From Megaustenia siamemsis (taxonomy: Eukaryota; Mollusca; Gastropoda; Stylommatophora; Ariophantidae): 64,000 nt of DNA. The notes under the pieces are model-generated. The model did not search any database and was not told the origin of the DNA. It saw nothing but the letters and a program-made list of their open reading frames with translations. The stretch covers positions 67,674,660 to 67,738,659 of the forward strand of contig JAVIAB010000092.1 in NCBI GenBank assembly GCA_032433765.1. Reading direction: 5' to 3'. Positions 11,794-21,949 of the stretch are shown one piece after another. The position numbers were made by a program, and so were the translations under genes. The stretch's first letter is position 1, and each line of letters opens with the position of its first letter.

Positions 11794-12458
11794 TGTAGTG
11801 TAGTGTGGTGTGGTGTGGTGTCGTTTAACGTAACGTAACGTAACGTAACGTAACGTAACGTAACGTAACATAACGTAACTTAACGTAACGTAACGTAACG
11901 TAACGTAACGTAACGTAACGTAACGTAACATAACATAACATAACATAACATAACATAACATAACATAACAATATAATAAATATAATATAATATAATATAA
12001 TATAATATAATATAATATAATATAATATAATATATATAATATAATATAATATATATATAATATAATATAATATAATATAATATAATATAATATAATATAA
12101 TATAATATAATATAATATAATATAATATAATATAATATAATATAATATAATATAATATAATATAATATAATATAATATAATATAATATAATATAATATAA
12201 TATAATATAATATAATATAATATAATAATATAATATAATATAATATAATATAATATAATATAATATAATATAATATAATATAATATAATATAATATAATA
12301 TAATATAATATAATATAATATATAATATAATATAATATAATATAATATAATATAATATAATATAATATAATATAATATAATATAATATAATATAATATAA
12401 TATAATATAATATAATATAATATAATATAATATAATATAATATAATATAATATAATAA
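11794..12458. repeat. Graded pentanucleotide satellite
   Basis: A 5-bp array whose unit changes along its length: TGTAG/TGTGG (about 11794-11825), then TAACG (about 11826-11930), then TAACA (to about 11970), then TATAA (to 12458). The 5-bp phase appears kept across the first transitions, with a few single-unit irregularities in the TATAA part. The long Tyr/Ile/Leu frame on the minus strand is a by-product. Confidence 0.95.
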
Positions 12459-12955
12459 AACGATATGATAGCCTGCAGAAGATCATTAAGGCCATGTTAT
12501 CAAGTGGACGAGTGAAGTGAAGACTATCGTGAATTCGAGAGTAATATGCAACAGAGGAGCTGTATAACTGCAGCTGAGGATGGGTATCTCGCGCAAGATA
12601 GAGAACAGTTTATATTAGCTGTAATAAGTGAAAATTCCAACAGGAAATGATGATGATGATGAAGATGTTGGTGATGATGATAAATCAAAAGAGAAAGCAG
12701 TCAAACATGTCCTGGAACTCGAAAAATGGACCAGGTAAAAGTGGATAACTCAAGAACACTAACACAAATTATACAGAAAAAAACCTGTTTTCTTTCCTTT
12801 TTTTCAATCTAAAATACCATTATGGCATTAATACCATTTCTAAGGTGTGCAGCTGGAGTGGGTTTGAATATAAAGGTTCCAAGTCCAGTGCAGGAGGCAT
12901 CGCGAGCTCAAAGTCTACGTTCAACGTCAGATAGAAAACCTCATTTTTCTTATTT
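12459..12955. other. Intergenic, possible LINE debris
   Basis: A short CTCGCGCAAGATAGAG motif near 12590 resembles the end of the family F relic, so part of this may be the displaced remainder of the fragment before the satellite. Nothing else is recognised. Confidence 0.3.
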
Positions 12956-12959
12956 CATA

Positions 12960-13560
12960 CTACTATGGATCGAAATTCAAGTATTTAGGCGCAATGTTCA
13001 CAGAAGATGGAAAACTAGACAGAGAAATTGACATGAGAATACAAAAAGCAAATGCTGTCACATACCAGCTTTCACCATTGTTAAGACATCCAAACATTTC
13101 TATGCCAGCTAAACAACAAATGATAAATAGCATCTTCATACCAACTTTGTGCTATGAAAGTCAAACATGGACCCTTTCTAAATCCCATTTAAGAAAGATC
13201 AATACATGTGAGATGCGTTGCTTGAGAAAAGTAACAAACAACACAAGAAGAGATAGAATACCAAATGAAACCATAAGAAAAATGGTAGGAACAAAACCCT
13301 GCCAAGAATATATAGAACAACAACAACTTAAATGGTTTGGCCACCTGGTCAGAATGAATCCTCACCAATCACCATCAAGGGCGTTCTTCTCGAGAATGCA
13401 TGGGAAAAGACCAAGAGGAAGACCCAGAAGAAGATGGATAGATGCAGTGACAGAGACATGTAACAACAAAGGAAAATCACTAATTCAGACAATTCGAGCA
13501 GCACAAGAACGACAAATGATATAAATCACGACACCTTTTAGGTATCAGTGAAAGAGAAAA
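12960..13560 (+). mobile_element. LINE ORF2 C-terminal fragment (176-residue open frame)
   Basis: An open frame at 12994-13524 encodes the C-terminal portion of a LINE polyprotein, downstream of the reverse transcriptase. In order it has FIPTLCYESQTWTLS, MRCLRKVTNN, QLKWFGHLVRM and GRPRRRWIDAV, all hallmarks of this region in many invertebrate LINEs. The RT domain itself is missing through 5' truncation, although the preceding bases (KFKYLGAMF-like) continue the similarity. The frame closes at 13524, and an AGAAGAAGAAG-rich stretch follows. It is close to family E at 14840-15616. Confidence 0.78.
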
Positions 13561-13689
13561 GACGAAGAAGAAGAGGATGGATCGAAACCGGGTCCAACCT
13601 ATTTGGAGAACGATATACTTGTATCCATTCGACCGCCCGATCTTCAGATAACGAATTCAAGAGCAAAATAAATTCAAAAGGAATCTATC

Positions 13690-14650
13690 TAAGGTTACAG
13701 CACCAGTGCAGCTAAGAAAAATATCAGTTTAGTAAAGAAATGCAATATATGATTACAATCAACATACGGGCATTCAATTCAGGGACGAACTTCCAAGACA
13801 AATATATGAAGCCGGACAAAGACATGAGCAAAGTACATTACATAAGTTAATAAACATCATCGATGGAAGGTCAAAAGTTAATTATCGCACAAGCAGAAAG
13901 CAATAGAAGAGCAATTATAAATATAGGGGGAAAAAATAATGATAGACGAAGAAACACTCAATAAGAAACCACCATAGTCACAGCCACCACCACCGACAAA
14001 TAATGCCCCTGAGGCCAAATTAGATCTTGACATTAATACAAATGTTCAATTCCAATTTTGTAATATCATCAAATAAATATATAAAACATATAAATAAATA
14101 AATACCATCAAGTAAAAGAACAGAAAAGCCCTTGGTCAGGACAGCCTGAATGTCGAATTGTTCAAAGCAGACTCGCGACTGCAATTCTGTAACCGCTTAA
14201 AAAAAAAAAAAAAAAAAAAAGTAAAGTACTCCCGTCACGCCAAGTGGCGGCGTATAGGGAATATGTTGTTAGTGACCATAAATGTTACCGATCTTCGGCA
14301 CATGATTTTTGGGGTAACGTGGTCGGTATTACGCCCGTTGGGTGAACCCGGAAGCCGTCGGTTGGGATCAAACCCTACCCCTTGTCTTTTGTAGTCCAGT
14401 TCACTAACCACTGAGCTATCGCAGCTACCCTCTGTAACCGCTTATTTGGCACAAATTTGACAGGAGAGACACCACAACAATGGAATAAATGAGTGTTTGT
14501 AAAGTTGCCCCCTCCACTCAAGAGTAGATGTTGCAGACTTCAGTAACTGATATGTTCCATTACGCACAAACAAAATTCGCCAATCTGGTTGGTGGCTTGT
14601 GGGATACCAAGAGTCAGGAGCGATAGAAAATATATCAAACAGCAGTATAA
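13690..14650 (+). mobile_element. Degenerate LINE RT N-terminal fragment (split by SINE)
   Basis: Frame-broken translation contains RELPRQIYEAG-like sequence near 13780. Near 14120 it reads KRTEKPLGQDSLNVELFKA, recognisable as the fingers-domain start of LINE reverse transcriptases. After the SINE at 14200-14430 it resumes with ETPQQWNK, which corresponds to the WNKGVIVPI motif. Stops are numerous. Unlike most LINE pieces here it is not a 3' end, so it is probably an internal remnant. Confidence 0.5.
14200..14430 (-). mobile_element. tRNA-headed SINE, copy 3 (internal deletion)
   Basis: The perfect 14-bp duplication TCTGTAACCGCTTA at 14186-14199 and 14431-14444 delimits it. Relative to other copies about 45 bp are missing from the body, joining ACGCCCGT directly to TGGGTGAACC. 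A run of about 20 A on the plus strand forms its tail side. The head and B-box are present. It is inserted in a LINE reverse transcriptase relic. Confidence 0.93.
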
Positions 14651-14839
14651 GTTACGATACGGTACAAATGACTGTGGATAATAAACCGCAGTACCCCACA
14701 TCGTTTCATGCCATATTTGGATAGGACAATTAGGTATGTAAATAAGATCAATGTTTATTGATTTTTATACATCCTAAGCCTCTAAAGGTTGTTTTAGAAA
14801 TCAGCGGCTTTCTTTCTTATTTACATTCCCGAAAAATGA

Positions 14840-15616
14840 GAAGTTAACAAGTGGAATGAAAAAATAGAAAACGTACAAGAACACTTAAATAGATTCGAAA
14901 GCATAGGCACAAAACAAAATACAACTTGAAAATCAACACCAACAAAACAGAAGTCATGAATATCGCAAAAGAGAAACAGGACATCAACATAACTATAGAG
15001 GCCATACAACTAAAACAAGTAGAGGAATTTAAATACCTAGGAAGTCTAGTGATAAATGACAATTCCGAAATAGCACAAATAGACACAAGATGCAACAAAG
15101 CTTGTCAGATCATTGGACGGCTATCACCACTATTGCCCAACAAAGAAATAACTCTTGAGGCAAGAACAGGTACTCTACAATACAATCTTCATTCCAACGT
15201 TTTGCTACCAATGTCAGTCCTGGATCCTAGATGCAAAAACAATAAGGAAAATAACCACTACCGAGATGAAATGTGTTAGACGAATAACAAGAAACAGTCT
15301 AAGAGATAAGATCAGAAATGAAGAACTGAGAAAAAAGAATGGAATAACCCCCGCCATAAAATATATAAAGAAACAACAGATACATTGGTTTAGCCACCTG
15401 ATAAGGCAGAAATATCAAAACATAATACAACGAGCCTTCAATAAACAATGCGATAACACCATACGCAAAGGCCGACCACGAAAAAAATGGATTGACGACA
15501 TATTAGAAACACTAGGAAACATAGCAGCAGAGGCAACCAGAAGAGCAAAAGACCGCAAATTACATCTCCTGCGATGCCGAAAGGCATATGAGAAAGGAAA
15601 GAAGAAGAACAAATAA
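14840..15616 (+). mobile_element. LINE family E, 3' coding fragment (frameshifted)
   Basis: Two overlapping frames (14926-15279 and 15155-15616) together make the C-terminal half of a LINE ORF2. The order is NKTEVMNIAKE, VEEFKYLGSLV, FIPTFCYQCQSW, TEMKCVRRITRNS, IHWFSHLIRQ, GRPRKKWIDDIL and RRAKDRK. A frameshift lies near 15150-15170 and another near 14910. The YADD-bearing RT palm is not included. A related fragment is present in inverted copies inside the palindrome at 61010-61340 and 61743-62073. Confidence 0.78.
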
Positions 15617-15775
15617 TAACTGGAATATATTGAAACAGCAAAAAGGGAAGAAGGAAACAAAATACCAGACCGTTTAAGAAAATGGTTAGGTAGGAAGCCA
15701 ACAACAAAGGTGATAAACAACTGTGGAGACAAGAGTTGTGGACATAACCACCTACGTGAACAAGCAGGATACTTG
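15617..15775 (+). mobile_element. LINE family B, 3' end abutting family E
   Basis: Frame-broken translation (IPDRLRKWLGRKPTTKVINNC) matches the extreme C-terminus of the family B LINE at 38935-40194 and 21403-21945. It begins directly after the stop of the family E fragment, so two different LINE families are joined here. Confidence 0.65.
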
Positions 15776-16262
15776 GTTATAACATTATGTTACTGGAGCA
15801 CCTATGGAAATGTTTGTAGTGCAATGATGACCTGCAAAAAAGTTAATAACTCAATTATGATACTTGAATAATGTTTCAGCTATAAGTAATTGCAGTCTGG
15901 TGGTAATTAGCTAATGCCTTCTTATATTATGTGAATCAGAATCGTATGTTAGTTAATTCAGCTTACACTCATCCCAATCATTCTCAGTCGAACATGATCT
16001 GAATGCAGATTGTCCAAAGTGCAATGCAAATCAAATTGTAAACAGTCCACTTGTCTAGGTTTCTAATAACATTTTCTATATCGGGAAAACGAGCGTACAA
16101 CGCTTTTGCATTTCTCCCTCAATTTCTAAAACGGCCGTTTTTTGTTGGGTGCATGCGTTTTTTGTTTTTTTTTTTAACGACGAATAATTATCATTAAATA
16201 GGCAAACGATAAACAGCATTGCACAAAGCTCATTTTGAATCAATTTCTTTAATTCTTATTGA
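15776..16262. other. Intergenic, no gene recognised
   Basis: Nothing recognised. A T-rich run lies near 16160-16175. Confidence 0.4.
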
Positions 16263-16675
16263 GACTTCCTGTCAATATGGCAGATAGGTGGCAGAAACCG
16301 TTGAGGCACTGTTCCGTGTTGAGGTTTTCTCATATTTCAAGTTCGGCTTGCTGTCGGATGTACTGAGTTTTGTGCTCTGTGTACACCGTGAGCTGTGCTT
16401 TTCATCCGGATGGCGTTTCTATATTCAGATTGCTTACGATGAATGATCATATCGTATGACGAAGAACAATTTAGCTGCGTTCATTTTCGGTGCTGATACG
16501 CCTATGTCTCTTTACGTGTGCTGTCTTTGCTATGATTGGGACTGCAGATATCTTTCTTTGTTTGGATATTCGATTAGATATTAATTCGGATGATTCTACT
16601 GGCACGGGCGGTTGAGCAATTATGGATTGGATTTTCATTCGTTTGCAGTGATACTGGGTCTTCGAATAACTATAC
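16263..16675 (+). mobile_element. Element C, copy 2 (5'-truncated)
   Basis: Lacks about 26 bp of the 5' end present in the copies at 9960 and 30243, starting instead at GACTTCCTGTCAATATGGC. It continues collinearly to the shared 3' block (GGCACGGGCGGTTGAGCAAT, then TTTGCAGTGATAC) and a tail ATAACTATAC. The perfect 10-bp duplication TTCTTATTGA is at 16253-16262 and 16676-16685. The loss at this end supports reading this strand as the sense strand. Confidence 0.82.
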
Positions 16676-16805
16676 TTCTTATTGATTGAATTATGCACTG
16701 AATACCAGCAGAGATGTAAAAGAAAACTTAAGTCATGGGCTGAAGAATATAGTGCAAAGGCTGGAGAGCAATTCAGGTAATGACTAAAGAATAGTTCAAA
16801 CAAAT

Positions 16806-16934
16806 AAAAAAAAGTAAAGTACCCCCGTCACGCCAAGTGGCGTATAGGGAAATATGGTGTTAGTGACCCTATATTTTACAGACCTTCAGCACATGGTTTT
16901 TGGGGTAATGTGGTCAGTATTACGCCCGTGCTGC
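16806..16934 (-). mobile_element. tRNA-headed SINE, copy 4 (5'-truncated)
   Basis: Only the 3' 129 bp of the SINE are present (terminal hairpin and body). The tRNA-like head is missing. The perfect 13-bp duplication AGTTCAAACAAAT at 16793-16805 and 16935-16947 shows the truncation happened at insertion and not by later deletion. Confidence 0.92.
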
Positions 16935-17449
16935 AGTTCAAACAAATGCTGCAGTCAAAAAAATTTAAATAAAATAAATACTGCTCAAACTATTGTAATA
17001 CCAAAAAAGGAAAAAAAAATTATTATTATGTGGAAACAGTCGTTATGTGTGGATGTGGAAGTTGTTATTGTTATGCATTCAGAAGACAGTCATCTGACGT
17101 CCTTCAGCTAAATGCCGTGTAATGATATCTGTGGGTATTTTTTAGTTCCCTTGTAGTTCCGTACAAGGTGTTCCATTTATTAGGTCTTCCAGGAAGTAGT
17201 GTTGTTCTGATTTCAGCGAGCTTTGGACAGTTAAAAGGATGGAAGTCGAGGTGAATCATGGACAATCGAACTGCAAAACCAAAAGTCAGTGAATGAAATA
17301 CAAATATGGTTTTGTTAAATATTAGGATATATATATAATACAAGAATATTTGGACTAACACCAGGAACAAGAACATTTTAAAAGAGGTCAAAGCAAAAAC
17401 AAAGCATGCTACCGACATCAGCAGTAAGAAATCATCATTTGTTGCCTAT

Positions 17450-17665
17450 TTATTGAGAACAGAACAGATATAATATATTGTGACAAAAAGGCAATTTGAG
17501 AGAAGGAAATATAAAAGAAAACAGAGTAACGATGCCAGAGAATGGTTTGGTTGGAAGTTCATATTACAACCAATAAACAACTGTAGTAACAGAAAGTTAT
17601 GGAGATACATGACTACTACATAGACCAGCAGGCACGACACTTAATGATGATGACCAACCCAAAAA
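17450..17665 (+). mobile_element. LINE family B, degenerate 3' end
   Basis: Broken-frame matches to the family B C-terminus (TGAGAGAAGGAAATATA..., then AACAACTGTAGTAACAGAAAG, GGAGATACATGA) end in a TGATGATGA tail near 17643-17652. It carries many substitutions. Confidence 0.55.
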
Positions 17666-17669
17666 GTCG

Positions 17670-19050
17670 TAATGAAGTGAAAAGTTTCGATTAACCATCG
17701 CCACTTTTACACGTTCGTAATTCGCTTCCCGGAAACTGGGATTATTTGTTTTTATCCGATAATTGACTTTCCTGTGTACGTTTCTTTTGTACTTTTTCTT
17801 TCTCTTTAAAATGTAAAAAAAAACAACAGGATATTGAATGAGCAGCCGATGGACTTTCCCGACTTTCATCACGTACTTCGCTAGTCATAATCGATTTTTA
17901 GGAAAAACAAGGAAAGCGTGGTTATTTTGGTGCTCAATTCACGATCCAATGATTGTTTGGTTCGCTGTTAGACACAGCACAATTCATCCGTTGAAATCAA
18001 ACGTGTATCTGTGTGTGGCTGGTAGAGTTCAGAGGATTAAATAAAGGTAACGTCGGTACGTACATAATAAAAAAAACTTTCTCACTTTAAACAATGTTGT
18101 GACTTGTGCAACGAAACTAAAACAGTTCCTATATCTGCTCCATTGTATGTCTAAAGACTAACTTTATAACGTAACTCATTGTCAATTGCTTCGGTGGTTT
18201 TCCTAGCCAAACTAAACAGGTCTGTCTTTTATCAAGCTGAACATTAGGTCAGATTGGCATTTGATATATTTAGTGATGTAAGAAAGAAATCTCCCTAGTA
18301 AAAATTCACACAAATTCAGAGAAACTGACATTTGTTTACTCAGATATCTTTTTAAATGAGATCTCAATATTTTATCATTCAAAATTATTTTTAGGTCTAC
18401 ATTTCGCGAACAAATTCGTTTGCGTTCTTTCCTGATCGATCACACGTGGCTAATACAAAAATGTGTGCTTTTATTTATTTTGAAAATTGTGTTAGGAATG
18501 GTTAATTTGATGGTAAAACGCGTCTTGGAATGCATGCATCACAAGATTGGTCATTCAGGCTCAATACAATACATCACCCTCAATTTAATGGAGCTTTACA
18601 ACGTCTCCTTTCTTAATAAAATTTTAGGAAGGACACAAAGGCCTCAATGAAGTGAGAGGAGGAAAGTTGCTAAAGAAAAAGGAATATTTTAAATTAAATA
18701 TAAGAAAGAAATACAAGGAATAGGATAATGAATAGGACAAAGAAAAAACAACCCCCAAAAATACATAATTACGGGGGGGGGGGGAGAGAGAGAGAGAGAA
18801 AAGGGGGGGGGGACCGAAATAAGAAAGTGAAGATAAGGAAAAAAAAACACAGAAAAAAAAACAGAACCAGCAAGCACTGTCTTAAATATGATTATCAATG
18901 GCAGAAAAATCAACAACGCAGATTTCCAAAACAAGGGAGTGAAACAGAGCAAAACACCGTGCCTAATGAAACGTGCTGTAAATGGGTAGTTGGACGTGGT
19001 GGTGGCAATGTTACTGCATTCTAGCTACGCACACAACATCCATGAGCAAA
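17670..19050. other. Intergenic; G-rich low-complexity tract
   Basis: No gene is recognised. A tract at about 18773-18812 has two runs of G (about 12 and 11) flanking a GA repeat. Short frames near it are low-complexity. Confidence 0.45.
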
Positions 19051-19053
19051 TAG

Positions 19054-19197
19054 TGTTCCTTCTGGCTACAAATCTTGTTCCTTCTGGCTACAGACAAATG
19101 TTGTTCCTTCTGGCTACAGACAAATATTGTTCTTTCTGACTACAGCCAAATGTTACTTATGGCTACAAACAAATATTGTTCCTTCTGGCTACAAGAG
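19054..19197 (+). repeat. 26-bp minisatellite, about 6 degenerate units
   Basis: Units begin GTTCCTTCTGGCTACA and run 22-26 bp. Three consecutive 26-bp units are clear, with shorter or diverged ones on both sides. Confidence 0.85.
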
Positions 19198-19555
19198 GGT
19201 AAATCTAATTGTTGTCTCACGTTTTCTATCAACAATAATGATAAAACAAAATTCCACCTGAATAATGAAAGAGTATAGCTGTATAACATTATCAATGGAG
19301 AAATTGCCGCTGACAAAACTCGATGCTCTTGACACAGAAAATAACCAGTGTTTTTTTTTTTCCTGGAAGTCTGTAAATACAAGCACTAGATAAGAAACTT
19401 GACTTCGAGAACAAAAGAAAGCGAAGACTGTTAAATATCAGTTGACGATTTTTCAAATCAAATCTATCTTATCTCTGGTTCGCCTGAAGTATAGTTTACA
19501 TTATGCAGTATCGTTTCCTATATAAATTGTACTGTCTTTTGTAATTCTTGCACTG
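19198..19555. other. Intergenic, no gene recognised
   Basis: Nothing recognised between the 26-bp minisatellite and the family D relic. Confidence 0.4.
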
Positions 19556-19559
19556 GCCC

Positions 19560-21350
19560 ATGTAGTTTTGCCTGTGGTGTTTATATGAGCCAATGGATTT
19601 TTCTCAGTCTACTATATTCAGTACAGTCTTGAAATGTGTGTTCAGCAGTCTATGGCGCCTGACCACATGTACATGAAGTTGAGGTGCCGATCTTGAATTG
19701 TGTACACATGTAACTGTGGAGTCGATTGTGCCCTGTTCTGCGATGTATAATGATAACTTGTTCCCATCTATTCATATGAAATGCATCCTGATTTGGGGCT
19801 TGTGATCTTCTAATTGATTTGATTATCTGTTTCTTCTGATGGTATGTAACTGGTGCATCAGGTTGTGTGCCTGTTGCGCCTTCCTTTGTCAACTGTTCTG
19901 CTCTCTCATTTCCTGGTATTCCACAGTGAGATGGGATCCACTGCAGGGCAACCTTGTGGTGTTTGCAGAGTTCAGTCAATAAGGTCGGCAGATGTGGCAA
20001 TTTTCTGGAGTATAGTGCCTTGAGTGCTTTCTTGCATCTGTCAAAAAGCAGGTTGTGGGCTGTTCATTAGATTTCTGCATCGTAAATGTGACAATATTTA
20101 CCTGTTGCTATTTTATTCATATCCGTAATGTTATCTGGGTACTCTATGTATGCACCTGCTCCCCCTTTCTTTACCGCATTCTTCGCTGATCATCTGTGTA
20201 CACACGGACCCATAGATCTTGTGGGTATTCTGCATCCAAAAAACTGAGTGATTGTTTTACGTTGTATACTATTCCGTTCACCATTGTCAAGTATTCCTTT
20301 CACTTCTACCCGTATTTAAATTGACAATCCTTATTCCTCTGTCCGGTACCATTTTTTTTTTCTTGGAAAGCATCCTCAAATTCATGAGAAAGATAGGTTG
20401 CCTGATCTTCGGTAGAGTAACACTGTCTAATGACTGCTTGCTGTGGCTCAATGAGGTTTTCACTTTCCAGGTACTACTGCAGTCTGAGACAGATTATACG
20501 TTCCATTGTTTCACAAAAATGGCTTTTAAGGCTGATTAATCTACAGGTAGATGTAGAAACATCTTTTCCTGGCTTTATTAATGGTATCACAATTGCTTCT
20601 CTCCATGCGGCACTCTACCTGTGATCCAGCAAATGTTGTAGATCTGCAGTAGTTTTGCTTCAACTGCAGTTCCAAAGTTCTTAATCAACTCATTGGACAC
20701 TGCCTGGTGACTTTTTAATTTGGATACTTCCAGCTCTAGCTCTCTCTGTATAATGGGTATTTCCATGACTTCATGTATGGTCCCTTCTTGTGTTGCATTT
20801 GTTGCTTTAAGCGAGTCTCTCGTTTCTCTAGACTAATTTTAATATTATGACTTTTACAAAGGAGTCTGCAAAATGATTTACTGCCTGTTTCCCTGTTATG
20901 ATGTTTGCATCCTTCTTCGGTGTAATTTTGGTGTTCCTTTATGTATCCTCATCATTAAGCTGGTTTAAAGGCTTCTACACTTTTCTTGTGTCTCGTTCAG
21001 GATTCAATAACTGTTTTCTCTTTCCAGCTTCTCCGTCTGGTTTGTAGTTTAACTCTTTGAAATTTGGCTTTAACATACTGTTAGCTATTGTGGTGCTCCT
21101 GGGGAGGATTAGTTCTGCTTACTTTCGAGATATTTCCATGTCGTTGTGAGGTTTTTCTAGTTCACTACTCCAGTATGGATTTTAGTGTTTCTGTAATCCT
21201 CTAGGTATTGTTTCACATGTAGCTTGTAGTAATAGTGTACTGAATTTATCAACTACTTTGTTGAAGTCTCTGTCTATATTTTGATCTTTAGTTAGTACAC
21301 TGGTGTATTTTTTAAATACATTTTCTGTTCTGCATTTTTGTAATTCCATC
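19560..21350 (-). mobile_element. LINE family D relic with RT fragment and RNase H
   Basis: On the minus strand the upstream part contains a reverse transcriptase start. Around 20590-20520 it reads WRDAIVIPLIKPGKD and RLISLKSHFCETMERII. Around 20450-20350 it has ENLIEPQQAV and EDAFQEKK. The sequence then jumps, without a YADD palm motif, to an RNase H domain. That domain has VCTDDQ near 20195 and, in the open frame 20000-19650, LQWIPSHCGIPGNERAEQLTKEGA. An RNase H downstream of RT is typical of the I-like and related LINE groups. The missing palm indicates an internal deletion. The element is dead, and the outer limits are approximate. Confidence 0.75.
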
Positions 21351-21402
21351 TAGAGGGAGTGCTGCTGACCCTGACAGCTTAATTATGCACCACTGAAGAG
21401 AC

Positions 21403-21945
21403 TGTACAACAGAGGTGAGATGCAGAATGGCTCAGGCAAAATCAGCTTTCGAAAAAATGAAGAAGATACTATGCAATACATTTTTGACAATAGAAACAAG
21501 AAAAAGAGCTCTTAAATGTTACGTAGAGCCAGTCTTAACATATGGATGTGAATCATGGACAATAGGACAACAGACAAGAAAATCACTGGAGTCTGTAGAA
21601 ATGTGGTTTTACAGAAGAATATTTATAATACCATGGACAGCTAAGAAGAGTAATGAAAACGTTCTGAAAGATGGCAAAGCAAAAAGAGAGCTAATTTCCA
21701 ATATTAGGAAAAAACAATCATCATTTTTTGGACATGTCATGAGAAGAGAACTGCTGGAATATATTGTACCAATTGAGAAAATTGAGGGACGAAGAGATAG
21801 AGGGAAGCAAAGAGAAAAGATACCAGACAGGTTAAAAGAATGGCTTGGCAGAAAGTCAACAACAGAAATTATAAATAATTGTTGAGATCGAAAGTTATGG
21901 AGAGACATGATCATTTACGCCAGCAGGCATGGTACTTGATGATGA
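21403..21945 (+). mobile_element. LINE family B, 3' coding fragment (156-residue open frame)
   Basis: The open frame 21415-21885 closely matches the C-terminal part of the family B LINE at 38935-40194. The motifs in order are RCRMAQAKSAFEKMKKILC, EPVLTYGCESWTIGQQTRKSLESVE, RRIFIIPWTAKKSNE, FFGHVMRRELLEYIV and EGRRDRGKQREKI. The codon that is a stop at 39318-39320 is GGA (Gly) here. It ends in a TGATGATGATGA tail. No clear target-site duplication was found. The RT domain is absent. Confidence 0.82.
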
Positions 21946-21949
21946 TGAA

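Noticed and set aside
11826..11970. Telomere-like repeat (TAACG/TAACA)
   Set aside because: The unit is 5 bp and grades into TATAA. It does not match the common animal telomere unit TTAGGG and is flanked by LINE remains.
11740..12495. 251-residue Tyr/Ile/Leu-rich open frame on the minus strand
   Set aside because: Entirely produced by the TATAA/TAACG pentanucleotide array.
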